A stretch of DNA of 64,000 nt from Omphiscola glabra (Eukaryota; Mollusca; Gastropoda; Lymnaeidae): NCBI GenBank assembly GCA_964017045.1, contig OZ024808.1, positions 29,668,495 to 29,732,494 on the forward strand, written 5' to 3'. The notes below the pieces were generated by a model that saw nothing but the letters and a program-made list of their open reading frames with translations, did not search any database and was not told the origin of the DNA. Below are positions 39,501 through 43,020 of the stretch, piece by piece. Position 1 is the stretch's first letter. Each line of letters starts with the position of its first letter. The position numbers and the translations under genes are program-made.

Positions 39501-40621
39501 GGAGATAGCCACTCCAAAGCCCCAAGAAGAAAACCTGCTTGCTGTGGTCAGAGCATTATCTCGACCCCAGGCTGGCAAACATGGACTTGTGCAAGAAAGG
39601 TGAGATTCTTCATTTGTAACAGTGACTTTTTGATGAAGAGGCTGTATAGGCAGATAGCCTACCCAAACGATGGCGGTCACAAAATGCCAATGTCCCATTT
39701 ACTCAAGTTACTTGACAAAACATGCATTCAAGTAACTTACTTGATAAAATTCCCAATAAATGCTCTTTGTTTGATGTTGATAAAATTCCCAATGAATGCT
39801 CTTTGTTTGATGTTGATAAAATTCCCAATGAATGCTCTTTGTTTGATGTTGATACAATTCCCAATGAATGCTCTTTGTTTGATGTTGATAAAATTCCCAA
39901 TGAATGCTCTTTGTTTGATGTTGATACAATTCCCAATGAATGCTCTTTGTTTGATGTTGATAAAATTCCCAATGAATGATCTTTGTTTTATTTTGTTAAA
40001 ATTCCCAATGAATGCTCTTTGTTTGATGTTGATAAAATTCCCAATGAATGCTCTTTGTTTGATGTTGATAAAATTCCCAATGAATGCTCTTTGTTTGATG
40101 TTATCTTGTCACGCTTGTCACACTTGGTGGCAATTTGATTTCAATTTAACTGTTAATCTTTAATTTTCTATGCTATTTTTCTTTTCAGTGGGAATTTCAA
40201 CAGAGGTCGACCTCCACCGAAGATGGGAAGAATGGATGGAGGTTCAGGATTTGGGAGTAGCAGAGGTGGAGGTGGATATGGTGGAGGTGTGGGATTTGGT
40301 GGCAGGGGTGGTGGAGGATATGGTGGAAGGGGTGGGGGAGGATATCGTGGAAGAGGTGGGGGTGGTTATGGTGGTGGTGGTGGATTTGGTGGCAGGGGTG
40401 GCGGAGGATATGGGGGTCGAGGGGGTGGTGGATATGGCGGTGGCTTTGCTGCCAGTGGTGGTGTAGGATTTGGTGGATACGGGACCAGTGACAAGAGTGG
40501 ATTTGGCCGCAGGGGTAGAGGAGGCTTTGGGGGTGGAGATTCCAGTGGAGGAGAAGGTGGCAGCTGGGGTGTAGGTGCTAGTAGTTTTGGTGGCAGTCAA
40601 GGTGTTCATGAAGATTACTAA
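3442..40621 (+). CDS. DHX9: DHX9 / RNA helicase A (maleless), 30 coding exons, 1313 aa
   Basis: ATP-dependent DExH-box helicase that unwinds RNA and RNA:DNA duplexes, chiefly in the nucleus (transcription, splicing, R-loop and double-stranded-RNA handling). Joined exons: 3442-3552, 3897-4037, 4503-4617, 5302-5408, 7116-7255, 12397-12443, 12858-12994, 13578-13679, 14426-14635, 14900-14977, 16652-16771, 17187-17258, 17757-17898, 19353-19435, 19815-19971, 20412-20518, 24336-24434, 25198-25312, 28723-28817, 29321-29394, 30865-31017, 32222-32382, 33376-33487, 33677-33844, 35345-35429, 36369-36467, 38043-38210, 38718-38833, 39405-39599, 40189-40621. They total 3942 nt with no frame break, and every intron is GT-AG. 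Order of domains: dsRBD1 (about 1-75), dsRBD2 (about 165-250), motif I GETGCGKT 427-434, Ia TQPRR 459-463, II DEIH 527-530, III SAT 559-561, V TNIAETS 731-737, [10 protein letters not shown] 778-785, then HA2/OB and an RGG tail (1170-1313). Human DHX9 is about 1270 aa. The start is the first ATG after an in-frame stop at 3331. Confidence 0.97.
3897..4037 (+). CDS. DHX9: DHX9 coding exon 2 (aa 38-84, dsRBD1 second half)
   Basis: Contains [20 protein letters not shown] and the last dsRBD helix with the conserved KK pair and AAxxF pattern that contact double-stranded RNA. Both ends are phase 0. The donor is GTGGGT. Confidence 0.96.
4161..4420 (+). repeat. 19-bp tandem array, intron 2
   Basis: Unit TCTATTATAAATTTAGGTA, about 14 copies, some with a 2-bp deletion. 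Variants carry AAGTTTGGG. It lies 82 bp before exon 3. Confidence 0.9.
4503..4617 (+). CDS. DHX9: DHX9 coding exon 3 (aa 85-123, linker)
   Basis: Low-complexity, Gln/Ser/Gly-rich linker between the two dsRBDs. Ends in phase 1 with the donor GTAAGT. The phase matches exon 4. Confidence 0.9.
4678..4814 (-). mobile_element. truncated hAT MITE, same family as 50136-50366
   Basis: Starts CAGGCCTGCACAA and matches the reverse complement of the complete element at 50136-50366 (shared AAAGCTATTAAGAAAATAAT and GAATATTTCGT blocks). The second terminal repeat is missing. It lies in DHX9 intron 3. Confidence 0.7.
4842..4993 (+). repeat. 38-bp tandem repeat, 4 copies, intron 3
   Basis: Units begin AAAACCTGGTTGTTGCTGG at exact 38-bp spacing and alternate CTGG/CTGT. 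Confidence 0.9.
5302..5408 (+). CDS. DHX9: DHX9 coding exon 4 (aa 123-158, linker)
   Basis: Reads a Pro/Arg-rich linker containing [19 protein letters not shown], leading into dsRBD2. The donor GTAATG is followed 9 bp later by a long 16-bp tandem array. Confidence 0.92.
5418..6319 (+). repeat. 16-bp tandem array, about 56 copies, intron 4
   Basis: Two unit types, GTGATGTAATCAATGG and GTGATGTCCTCAATGG, are interspersed irregularly. The array starts 9 bp after the exon 4 donor. It is short-period, strand-asymmetric and has no coding potential. Confidence 0.95.
6540..6627 (+). repeat. 21-bp tandem repeat, 4 copies, intron 4
   Basis: Unit GATGACAATATATTATATTC plus A. The rest of intron 4 (6630-7115) is AT-rich and unremarkable. 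Confidence 0.85.
7116..7255 (+). CDS. DHX9: DHX9 coding exon 5 (aa 159-205, start of dsRBD2)
   Basis: Contains NGNWT-like [20 protein letters not shown], the first helix of dsRBD2, followed by the [14 protein letters not shown] strand region. Ends in phase 2. Confidence 0.96.
7384..8560 (+). repeat. 49-bp tandem array, about 24 copies, intron 5
   Basis: Units begin TCTTGTAGTCTGGTAAATG and contain CTTTGTGATTCCATACCAA. Several sub-variants recur in order, so some internal blocks were duplicated together. All overlapping minus-strand ORFs here are repeat readings. Confidence 0.93.
8575..8735 (+). repeat. decayed 27-30-bp repeats at the edge of the 49-bp array
   Basis: Copies of TCTCATCTTTTGTAGTCCAG with drift, apparently derived from the core of the neighbouring 49-bp unit. 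Confidence 0.7.
8736..10456. other. intron 5, single-copy part; nothing recognised
   Basis: AT-rich intronic sequence with no exon phase match, no repeat and no recognised element. Confidence 0.6.
10457..10727 (+). repeat. 34-bp tandem array, about 8 copies, each ending in an acceptor-like motif
   Basis: Units start GTGCCTCACCAAGATTAATG and end CCTTCTGYCTTCAG. Each junction CAG/GTG has a pyrimidine tract before it, like a 3' splice site. It lies in intron 5. Confidence 0.92.
10825..11149. repeat. 81-bp tandem repeat, 4 copies, open in several frames
   Basis: Exact 81-bp period. On the minus strand it encodes four near-identical 27-residue units containing [20 protein letters not shown]. One ORF spans 10707-11207 (166 aa) with unique ends. 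No family recognised. It could be an exon relic or chance. Confidence 0.85.
11226..11545 (+). repeat. 17-bp tandem array, about 19 copies, intron 5
   Basis: Unit GACACCCTGCTCTGGTG with drift toward the right end. Confidence 0.88.
11546..12396. other. end of intron 5; nothing recognised
   Basis: Contains an 85-codon plus-strand ORF (11567-11824) without recognisable similarity, then AT-rich sequence up to the acceptor of exon 6. I would not call a gene here. Confidence 0.5.
12397..12443 (+). CDS. DHX9: DHX9 coding exon 6 (aa 205-221, dsRBD2 strand), 47 nt
   Basis: A very short exon reading [15 protein letters not shown], matching the FxAEM..xVKQ strand of DHX9 dsRBD2. It is too short for ORF detection. 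It is supported by an AG acceptor, a GTGAGT donor, and exact phase agreement with exons 5 and 7. Confidence 0.93.
12545..12645 (+). repeat. 18-bp tandem repeat, about 6 copies, intron 6
   Basis: Unit like GTTCATCATAAGTTTTAT. Confidence 0.8.
12858..12994 (+). CDS. DHX9: DHX9 coding exon 7 (aa 221-266, end of dsRBD2)
   Basis: Reads [20 protein letters not shown] and then [12 protein letters not shown], the C-terminal helix of dsRBD2, followed by a Lys-rich stretch. The donor is GTACTG, phase 0. Confidence 0.96.
13137..13529 (+). repeat. 36-bp tandem array, 11 copies, intron 7, acceptor-like
   Basis: Units start ACATCCAAATGAGACAGTAA and end CATCACCTCTGCAG, a pyrimidine-rich CAG motif. It ends 48 bp before exon 8. 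Confidence 0.93.
13578..13679 (+). CDS. DHX9: DHX9 coding exon 8 (aa 267-300, linker)
   Basis: Reads [20 protein letters not shown], the conserved linker after dsRBD2. Phase 0 at both ends. Confidence 0.94.
13702..14150 (+). repeat. 21-bp tandem array, about 21 copies, intron 8
   Basis: Unit GGGATGTTTGGCTGTGATGT plus A, starting about 22 bp after the exon 8 donor. The period is a multiple of three, so it reads as long open frames on both strands; these are not genes. Confidence 0.94.
14272..14405 (+). repeat. 18-bp tandem array, about 7-8 copies, end of intron 8
   Basis: Unit CATTGGTCATATTGTTAT. It ends about 20 bp before the exon 9 acceptor. Confidence 0.9.
14426..14635 (+). CDS. DHX9: DHX9 coding exon 9 (aa 301-370, pre-helicase linker)
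   Basis: Ends with the conserved [20 protein letters not shown] segment found ahead of the helicase core in DHX9 proteins. Phase 0 at both ends. The donor is GTAAGC. Confidence 0.95.
14645..14770 (+). repeat. 28-29-bp tandem repeat, about 4 copies, intron 9
   Basis: Unit containing AACTGATCATTGATTTGTTT and AGGACACAC. It begins about 10 bp after the exon 9 donor. Confidence 0.88.
14900..14977 (+). CDS. DHX9: DHX9 coding exon 10 (aa 371-396)
   Basis: Short exon with a charged helix ([13 protein letters not shown]). Its donor, GTGAGA, is the first six bases of the first unit of the 22-bp array that fills intron 10. Confidence 0.92.
14978..16341 (+). repeat. 22-bp tandem array, exactly 62 units, begins at the splice donor
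   Basis: Units begin GTGAGATATTGATRCATTT. The first base of unit 1 is the +1 base of intron 10, so every unit carries a donor-like GTGAGA. Units are very uniform, differing mainly at one A/G site. The 62 units come from exact spacing (16342-14978 = 62 x 22). Confidence 0.97.
16652..16771 (+). CDS. DHX9: DHX9 coding exon 11 (aa 397-436, helicase motif I / Walker A)
   Basis: Contains [13 protein letters not shown] and the ATP-binding P-loop [10 protein letters not shown]. Phase 0 at both ends. Confidence 0.97.
16790..17140 (+). repeat. 25-bp tandem array filling intron 11
   Basis: Unit like GTGGATGTATCAATGGTTTG plus TACCT, about 13 copies, more degenerate at the left. It nearly spans the intron (16772-17186). 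Confidence 0.9.
17187..17258 (+). CDS. DHX9: DHX9 coding exon 12 (aa 437-460)
   Basis: Reads [20 protein letters not shown], ending IITQ, which joins to PRRISA in the next exon to form motif Ia. Phase 0 at both ends. Confidence 0.96.
17272..17385 (+). repeat. 31-bp tandem repeat, 3-4 copies, start of intron 12
   Basis: Unit GTACCCAGTGCACAATAGCA plus GTAGTTTGACA. It begins 13 bp after the exon 12 donor. Confidence 0.85.
17498..17605 (+). repeat. 20-bp tandem repeat, about 5 copies, intron 12
   Basis: Unit TTGTTGGACTGGTATCAAA with small changes. Confidence 0.85.
17757..17898 (+). CDS. DHX9: DHX9 coding exon 13 (aa 461-508, motifs Ia/Ib)
   Basis: Reads [20 protein letters not shown] and the GYSVRFES segment, ending LYCTVG. 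Ends in phase 1 with the donor GTAAGT. Confidence 0.97.
18071..18787 (+). repeat. 20-bp tandem array, about 36 copies, intron 13
   Basis: Unit TCACCACCCATCATATCCTG. A few units are shortened by 2 bp or carry an ATCATGC insertion. The three overlapping plus-strand ORFs are readings of this array. Confidence 0.96.
18800..19352. other. rest of intron 13; nothing recognised
   Basis: AT-rich sequence up to the exon 14 acceptor. Introns 14 (19436-19814) and 15 (19972-20411) are likewise free of arrays. Confidence 0.6.
19353..19435 (+). CDS. DHX9: DHX9 coding exon 14 (aa 508-535, motif II DEIH)
   Basis: Contains [20 protein letters not shown] then EIHERDIN. The DEIH box coordinates Mg-ATP and defines the DExH family. 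Confidence 0.97.
19815..19971 (+). CDS. DHX9: DHX9 coding exon 15 (aa 536-588, motif III SAT)
   Basis: Contains [31 protein letters not shown] (motif III) and VYGRTYPVQ. Ends in phase 1. Confidence 0.97.
20412..20518 (+). CDS. DHX9: DHX9 coding exon 16 (aa 588-623, acidic loop)
   Basis: Reads [20 protein letters not shown] and then an Asp/Gly-rich acidic loop between the two RecA domains. The donor is GTTAGT, phase 0. Confidence 0.94.
20573..21868 (+). repeat. 76-bp tandem array, 17 copies, intron 16
   Basis: Units start CTCACCAAGCCTGGCAAAGT and contain GAATTCTTCTGTTTTAG, a strong polypyrimidine-AG motif resembling a splice acceptor. Divergence between units is very low (for example TAGTG/TATTG). 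Confidence 0.97.
21869..22096. other. single-copy spacer between two arrays in intron 16
   Basis: No exon or element recognised. Confidence 0.6.
22097..23613 (+). repeat. 25-bp tandem array, about 60 copies, with 300-bp higher-order repeat
   Basis: Unit GATGTGRAAACAAGTGTAGT plus TATAA. Units differ mainly by one A/G site. Reading that site as a code, 22321-22620, 22621-22920 and 22921-23220 are base-for-base identical 12-unit blocks (G A G G G G A G A A A A). Confidence 0.97.
23635..24125. mobile_element. GC-rich insertion in intron 16, possible SINE-like element
   Basis: A GC-rich island of about 490 bp inside very AT-rich intron, ending in a TTAG short repeat (GTTAGTTAGTTAG) like the tail of a non-LTR element. 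No family recognised. The 62-codon ORF inside has no similarity I know. Confidence 0.3.
24336..24434 (+). CDS. DHX9: DHX9 coding exon 17 (aa 624-656)
   Basis: Reads [20 protein letters not shown] and [10 protein letters not shown], matching DHX9 between the RecA domains. It lies 3.8 kb from exon 16 across a satellite-filled intron. Confidence 0.94.
24821..25121. mobile_element. fold-back MITE in intron 17
   Basis: Left half (CCGGAAATTTGATCTAAAG...) and right half are inverted repeats over roughly 100 bp, around a centre that pairs TTTTTGAACGCA with TGCGTTCAAAAA. GTATTTTT flanks both sides (24813-24820 and 25122-25129), a candidate 8-bp target-site duplication. Superfamily not assigned. Confidence 0.65.
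25198..25312 (+). CDS. DHX9: DHX9 coding exon 18 (aa 657-695, RecA2 start, FLPGW motif)
   Basis: Contains [20 protein letters not shown]. Ends PEF plus one base, with the donor GTATGA. The final exon bases and the donor recur downstream in a 45-bp tandem repeat. Confidence 0.96.
25302..25500 (+). repeat. 45-bp tandem duplication of the exon 18 / donor junction
   Basis: The sequence CCTGAGTTTGGTATGATTAT at the end of exon 18 recurs with small change near 25370, 25416 and 25461. Each copy is followed by CTCTGTGTCAAGCTGGTGTT. The exon end and its splice donor are thus present four times in tandem. Confidence 0.9.
25506..25541 (+). repeat. (TTTG)n microsatellite
   Basis: About nine TTTG/TGTT units directly after the 45-bp repeats. 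Confidence 0.95.
25603..25950 (+). repeat. 15-bp tandem array, about 22 copies, intron 18
   Basis: Unit CTATGACCCTYTGAA, with a few shortened units near 25815-25865. The period is a multiple of three, so all frames are open. Confidence 0.94.
25985..26600. other. intron 18 spacer, possible old interspersed repeat
   Basis: The segment 25985-26290 (ATTACTTGTATAGTGCTTG... and AAGAGCGCACTCCGTATGAC) looks like a dispersed invertebrate repeat, but I cannot name the family. The remainder is AT-rich. Confidence 0.3.
26603..28575 (+). repeat. 40-bp tandem array with about 750-bp higher-order duplication
   Basis: About 50 units starting CAGTGGCATTCCAATGCAAA, some lacking 7-8 bp (TCTTCTCTTTGG in place of TCTTATGTCTTTGG). 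About 26790-27530 recurs at +750 bp with about two differences seen (near 27001 and 27344). A partial third copy follows at about +432 from the second. Most units hold ATGCAAAT, the POU octamer, beside CATTCC. Confidence 0.95.
28723..28817 (+). CDS. DHX9: DHX9 coding exon 19 (aa 695-726)
   Basis: Reads [20 protein letters not shown] and then VPAGVTK, the strongly conserved RecA2 segment. Confidence 0.97.
28818..29320. other. intron 19, no array
   Basis: Single-copy intron with no recognisable element. Confidence 0.6.
29321..29394 (+). CDS. DHX9: DHX9 coding exon 20 (aa 727-751, motif V)
   Basis: Reads [20 protein letters not shown] then IDSC. Motif V couples ATP hydrolysis to RNA binding. 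Ends in phase 2. Confidence 0.97.
29751..30841 (+). repeat. 21-bp tandem array, about 52 copies, end of intron 20
   Basis: Unit GCCCTGTCATCTTACATTRA plus T, mainly an A/G two-state site. It ends 23 bp before the exon 21 acceptor. The period is a multiple of three, giving a spurious 352-codon ORF. Confidence 0.96.
30865..31017 (+). CDS. DHX9: DHX9 coding exon 21 (aa 751-802, motif VI)
   Basis: Contains [20 protein letters not shown] and [13 protein letters not shown]. Motif [10 protein letters not shown] supplies the arginine finger. Confidence 0.97.
31018..32221. other. intron 21, no array
   Basis: AT-rich single-copy intron. Two stretches around 31740-31810 and 31905-31985 look like diverged copies of each other (ATGAATTGAATGAGCCTAAGG versus GTATTGAATAAACCTAGGG), suggesting an old duplication. 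Confidence 0.5.
32222..32382 (+). CDS. DHX9: DHX9 coding exon 22 (aa 802-856, winged helix)
   Basis: Contains [20 protein letters not shown] and [16 protein letters not shown], the winged-helix region after motif VI. Confidence 0.96.
32495..32817 (+). repeat. 35-bp tandem array, about 9 copies, intron 22
   Basis: Units hold GGCCCTTTGAACAAGGTACA plus TGATATGGTAGAG, with length variation. Confidence 0.9.
33002..33090 (+). repeat. 21-bp tandem repeat, 4 copies, intron 22
   Basis: Unit ATCAAGATATCTCTATTGTA plus one base. Confidence 0.88.
33376..33487 (+). CDS. DHX9: DHX9 coding exon 23 (aa 856-893, HA2)
   Basis: Reads [20 protein letters not shown] and [14 protein letters not shown], the classic start of the HA2 (ratchet) domain. 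Ends in phase 2. Confidence 0.97.
33677..33844 (+). CDS. DHX9: DHX9 coding exon 24 (aa 893-949, HA2)
   Basis: Contains [20 protein letters not shown] and the [19 protein letters not shown] segment of HA2. Confidence 0.97.
33883..33990 (+). repeat. 27-bp tandem repeat, 4 copies, start of intron 24
   Basis: Unit TTATTGTTTAACATTTCAAC plus TGTATGG, beginning about 40 bp after the exon 24 donor. Confidence 0.9.
34165..35105 (+). repeat. 19-21-bp tandem array, intron 24, interrupted by a MITE
   Basis: Unit TTTTTATAAAATGTCCTTGTG, about 19 copies to 34555. Related units (TGTGTTTTTTTAATAAAATG) resume after 35063, so the MITE at 34556-35063 landed inside the array. Confidence 0.9.
34556..35063. mobile_element. 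MITE, PIF/Harbinger-like (508 bp)
   Basis: Ends are inverted repeats of about 25 bp: GGGGTCATTCGCAAATTA at the left and TAATTTGCGAACGACCCC at the right. TTT flanks both sides, consistent with a 3-bp target duplication. No coding capacity. Superfamily assignment is inferred from the 3-bp duplication only. Confidence 0.7.
35195..35330 (+). repeat. 16-bp tandem array, about 8 copies, end of intron 24
   Basis: Unit TTGACTTGAGCTCTGC. It ends about 15 bp before the exon 25 acceptor. Confidence 0.92.
35345..35429 (+). CDS. DHX9: DHX9 coding exon 25 (aa 949-977)
   Basis: Reads [20 protein letters not shown] then LRMTWEAK, the end of HA2. Confidence 0.95.
35578..36125 (+). repeat. 18-23-bp compound tandem array, intron 25
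   Basis: Units GACATGAACCTGTCAGGTCA and a form with ATCATG inserted, interleaved; about 26 copies in total. The same multi-unit string recurs within it. Confidence 0.9.
36369..36467 (+). CDS. DHX9: DHX9 coding exon 26 (aa 978-1010)
   Basis: Reads [20 protein letters not shown], matching the conserved NQLxDILxxxGFPE segment. Phase 0. Confidence 0.96.
36570..37105 (+). repeat. 18-bp tandem array, about 30 copies, intron 26
   Basis: Two unit types, TTGGTTTCTGGATGGATG and TTGGTTTCTGAGTGGATG, largely alternating. The period is a multiple of three, so a 196-codon ORF reads through it. Confidence 0.95.
37106..37490. other. intron 26 spacer
   Basis: AT-rich. A 28-bp direct duplication (GCAGTCACATGATTACATGTAATAG-like) is present at about 37258-37312. 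Confidence 0.6.
37495..37805 (+). repeat. degenerate 17-18-bp array, intron 26
   Basis: Unit like TATGCCCTTTATGTTGC, about 17 copies with many substitutions (older than its neighbours). Confidence 0.85.
38043..38210 (+). CDS. DHX9: DHX9 coding exon 27 (aa 1011-1066, OB fold)
   Basis: Contains [33 protein letters not shown] and [11 protein letters not shown], the OB-fold domain of DExH helicases. Confidence 0.97.
38340..38475 (+). repeat. degenerate 36-bp-type repeat, intron 27
   Basis: Recurrent ATGTCAAAAATKACAAATCT elements, 3-4 diverged copies. Confidence 0.6.
38718..38833 (+). CDS. DHX9: DHX9 coding exon 28 (aa 1067-1105, OB fold)
   Basis: Reads [20 protein letters not shown] and LFGARSV. 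Ends DNW, split in phase 2 with the donor GTTGGT. Confidence 0.96.
39040..39172 (+). repeat. 31-33-bp tandem repeat, about 4 copies, intron 28
   Basis: Unit CATCTAATAAGATACTGAGA plus CATACTTCATA. Confidence 0.88.
39405..39599 (+). CDS. DHX9: DHX9 coding exon 29 (aa 1105-1170)
   Basis: Reads [20 protein letters not shown] and then a helix [13 protein letters not shown], the end of the helicase-associated region. Ends in phase 2. Confidence 0.95.
39742..40102 (+). repeat. 36-bp tandem array, 10 copies, intron 29
   Basis: Unit TGATAAAATTCCCAATGAAT plus GCTCTTTGTTTGATGT. The period is a multiple of three and open frames occur on both strands. Confidence 0.94.
40189..40621 (+). CDS. DHX9: DHX9 coding exon 30 (aa 1170-1313, RGG/GGY tail, stop)
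   Basis: Gly-rich tail with repeated [14 protein letters not shown] blocks, as in the C-terminal RGG box of DHX9. In the family the RGG box binds nucleic acid and is arginine-methylated. Ends HEDY then TAA at 40619-40621. Confidence 0.96.
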
Positions 40622-41699
40622 AGTCTAATGTAGAAACATTTGGAACTGGATGTACAGATGTAGATAAATATCCTGACATCATACAGTGACTATGTGACCT
40701 TGTGAGAAATTGTGCCTTGATTTTCTCATGTCATAAACCTACCAGGGAATGAATGAATGCAGTGATTCTCAGACTGTCATAGCCTAAATGTAACAGTGGT
40801 GTTCCATTACATTGCCCAAGGTGGCAGCCTAACAGAAAGTGAATCATTACAGAAGCTCGAGTGAGAATTATGAAATATGCACATGGCCGTACATCGATTT
40901 CGTTTTTTTTTCTTTTACATATTAATTAGAGTGGCAATCCTAAAGTTTGAGAATCCTTGAATTAGAAGTAATGATGGTCAAAGTTTGAGAAGCATTGAAT
41001 TAGAAGTAATGATTGTCAGCAAATGGTAAACCTCTCTTGAAGTTAAATAATGAATGAGACATGAAAAAATGTCCAGTATGAAGAAAATGAAGTAAGTTCT
41101 CTGTTAGTTGACCATCCACATAAACAGAGAATATGTTAGAAACACATACAATTCCAATTTTAAAGTATCAAGTAGCTGCTGTGATTATGTCCACAGTAAC
41201 GTACATTTTATTGATGTGTTTGAATTATGTTGCAATGACCTCAGTTTGAATAGATGCATGGAAGAGTGATCTTTTTTCCTTTCATTGTTACTCTAATGGT
41301 CTGTATTATTTGAAGAAAAATGCCTAAACAAAGAAAAGCCAATATTAATGAAGGATTATTATAAATATCATTGAATTGATGAAACAAAATGTCCCCTGTG
41401 TATTGTGGTTTTTTTTCTGTTGTTCAATGGCACAAATATAAGAAGCCATCTCAATGGTTTTATGCTGTAAACCTATTTTTAGATGATTTTGTCTGTTAGA
41501 GTTGTAGTAGGCAACTTATTTTTGGGAGAAATATTGAGATTAATACATTGTTGGGAAACACTCTGCCAAAAAAAAAGAACTTATGTTTTATTGAATCAAA
41601 AGTTTTGCCTATGATTAATGAAGAAATTACTTTTATTTGTCAAAGTAAGGTACCATTAATTAAAGAATGGCATTTTTTGAAGCTTAATACTTTGAAAGG

Positions 41700-41830
41700 A
41701 AGCTTTTAGGTAAGCAGTGTTTAGTAAGATCTGTTAGGTCAGCAGTGTTTAGTAAGATCTGTTAGGTCAGCGGTGTTTAGTAAGATCTGTTAGGTCAGCA
41801 GTGTTTAGTAAGATATGTTAGGTCAGCAGT
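41700..41830 (+). repeat. 28-bp tandem repeat, about 5 copies, in DHX9 3' UTR
   Basis: Unit GTCAGCAGTGTTTAGTAAGA plus TCTGTTAG. If the polyadenylation signal at 41957 is used, this repeat is in the mature message. Confidence 0.9.
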
Positions 41831-41956
41831 GTTTAGTCAAGAATGTTTCTGAATGAAAGAAACAATGTGAATTTAAATTTTGTGAGTTTGTTGAAATATT
41901 TCTGTTGTACTGACTTGTATTTGATTTGTTCTCTTAGTTTTTAAATATTTGTTGCA

Positions 41957-41962
41957 AATAAA
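41957..41962 (+). promoter_or_regulatory. DHX9: polyadenylation signal AATAAA for DHX9
   Basis: Canonical hexamer about 1.3 kb after the DHX9 stop, the last one before sequence that no longer resembles the gene. Confidence 0.65.
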
Positions 41963-42179
41963 ATTCCAATTAAACATCATGCTTTCTTGAAGTTCAAGCC
42001 TACAAGAAGCAGGTTTGATTTGACCTATGACCTATGGACCAAAATTTTGTGGTAAAATTGATAAGGGGCCAGGAAGCTACTTTCACTTTCATATCAATAT
42101 TAATTACTTAAATTATATATATTTTTAAAAAATAGGTTACTCGGTTTTATTAAAATGAAAAGGAATGTTTATTTTCATC

Positions 42180-42460
42180 TTCAAAATCTTGCTGGCATCC
42201 GTCCATAATCCCGGTGATGATGGTGTAGATCACAAGGCCTCAGAGTATTCTTTTTTAGGATTATGAGCTGGTACCCTACACAGCAAATCGCCTCTCTCCA
42301 CGCTGCTGGATAACCCAAGGGAAAATCATATGTGGATGATGATACAGCTTTGCACCAGTGGCGTCGCAGGAGTTGTTTCGTTGTGTCAATTTTGTCCACC
42401 TACGGGACTCCATCTCCGGGTTTGAATTCAGTTTTCCTTCTCAAAGATCAGTTGCAATTC
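42180..42460. other. unclassified, relatively GC-rich segment after DHX9
   Basis: Contains ACGGGACTCCATCTCCGGGT and similar, giving the impression of a dispersed repeat. No coding similarity recognised. Confidence 0.25.
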
Positions 42461-42670
42461 AAGGTTAGCGAGTCCCATCCACCCGGGGTGCCATCCAAGG
42501 TTAGCGAGTCCCATCCACCCGGGGTGCCATCCAAGGTTAGCGAGTCCCATCCACCCGGGGTGCCATCCAAGGTTAGCGAGTCCCATCCACCCGGGGTGCC
42601 ATCCAAGGTTAGCGAGTCCCATCCACCCGGGGTGCCATCCAAGGTTAGCGAGTCCCATCCACCCGGGGTG
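42461..42670 (+). repeat. 36-bp tandem repeat, about 6 identical copies
   Basis: Unit AAGGTTAGCGAGTCCCATCC plus ACCCGGGGTGCCATCC. Copies are essentially identical, so the array is recent. Open frames here are shadows. Confidence 0.96.
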
Positions 42671-42716
42671 TAGGTGATGTTTTTACTTGACTGGACTGTG
42701 GGGACATACTCAGTTT

Positions 42717-42939
42717 CAGGGCCGAATTTAGACTTGCTGAGGACCCTAAGCAATACATAGTCCACAGAGGCCCCCCAGACTTGCTGAGGACCCTAAGCTA
42801 TACAAAGTCCACAGAGCCCCCCCCCCCCCTTTACCGTTTGAAATCACATGAGGTGGTCAATTAAAAATATATAGCTGACAGTTTGTGAGGCCCTAAGATG
42901 TAGCTTATTTAGCGTATAGTATACGTAAATCCGGCACTG
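42717..42939. mobile_element. hAT MITE with perfect 8-bp target duplication (223 bp)
   Basis: Terminal repeats CAGGGCCGAATTTA and TAAATCCGGCACTG (inverted), flanked by CTCAGTTT on both sides (42709-42716 and 42940-42947). It contains a 45-bp internal tandem duplication starting AGACTTGCTGAGGACCCTAA. Confidence 0.88.
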
Positions 42940-42946
42940 CTCAGTT

Positions 42947-43020
42947 TAGACCACTGGCCGGCCACACAGAGTTTAGACCACTGGCCGGCCACACTCAGTT
43001 TACACCACTGGCCAGCCACC
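42947..43020 (+). repeat. 25-26-bp tandem repeat, 3 copies
   Basis: Unit CACTGGCCGGCCACACAGAG plus TTTAGAC, directly next to the target duplication of the MITE. Confidence 0.85.

Larger units (their letters stand above)
40622..41985 (+). other. DHX9: DHX9 3' UTR
   Basis: Non-coding sequence after the stop codon. It runs to a clear AATAAA polyadenylation signal at 41957-41962; the exact cleavage site is inferred. It holds a small 28-bp tandem repeat at about 41700-41830 and no other structure I could identify. Confidence 0.7.

Noticed and set aside
40223..40621. Minus-strand Ser/Thr/Pro-rich ORF and a plus-strand +1 frame over the Gly-rich region
   Set aside because: Shadows of the DHX9 RGG tail, which has no stops in several frames because of its composition.
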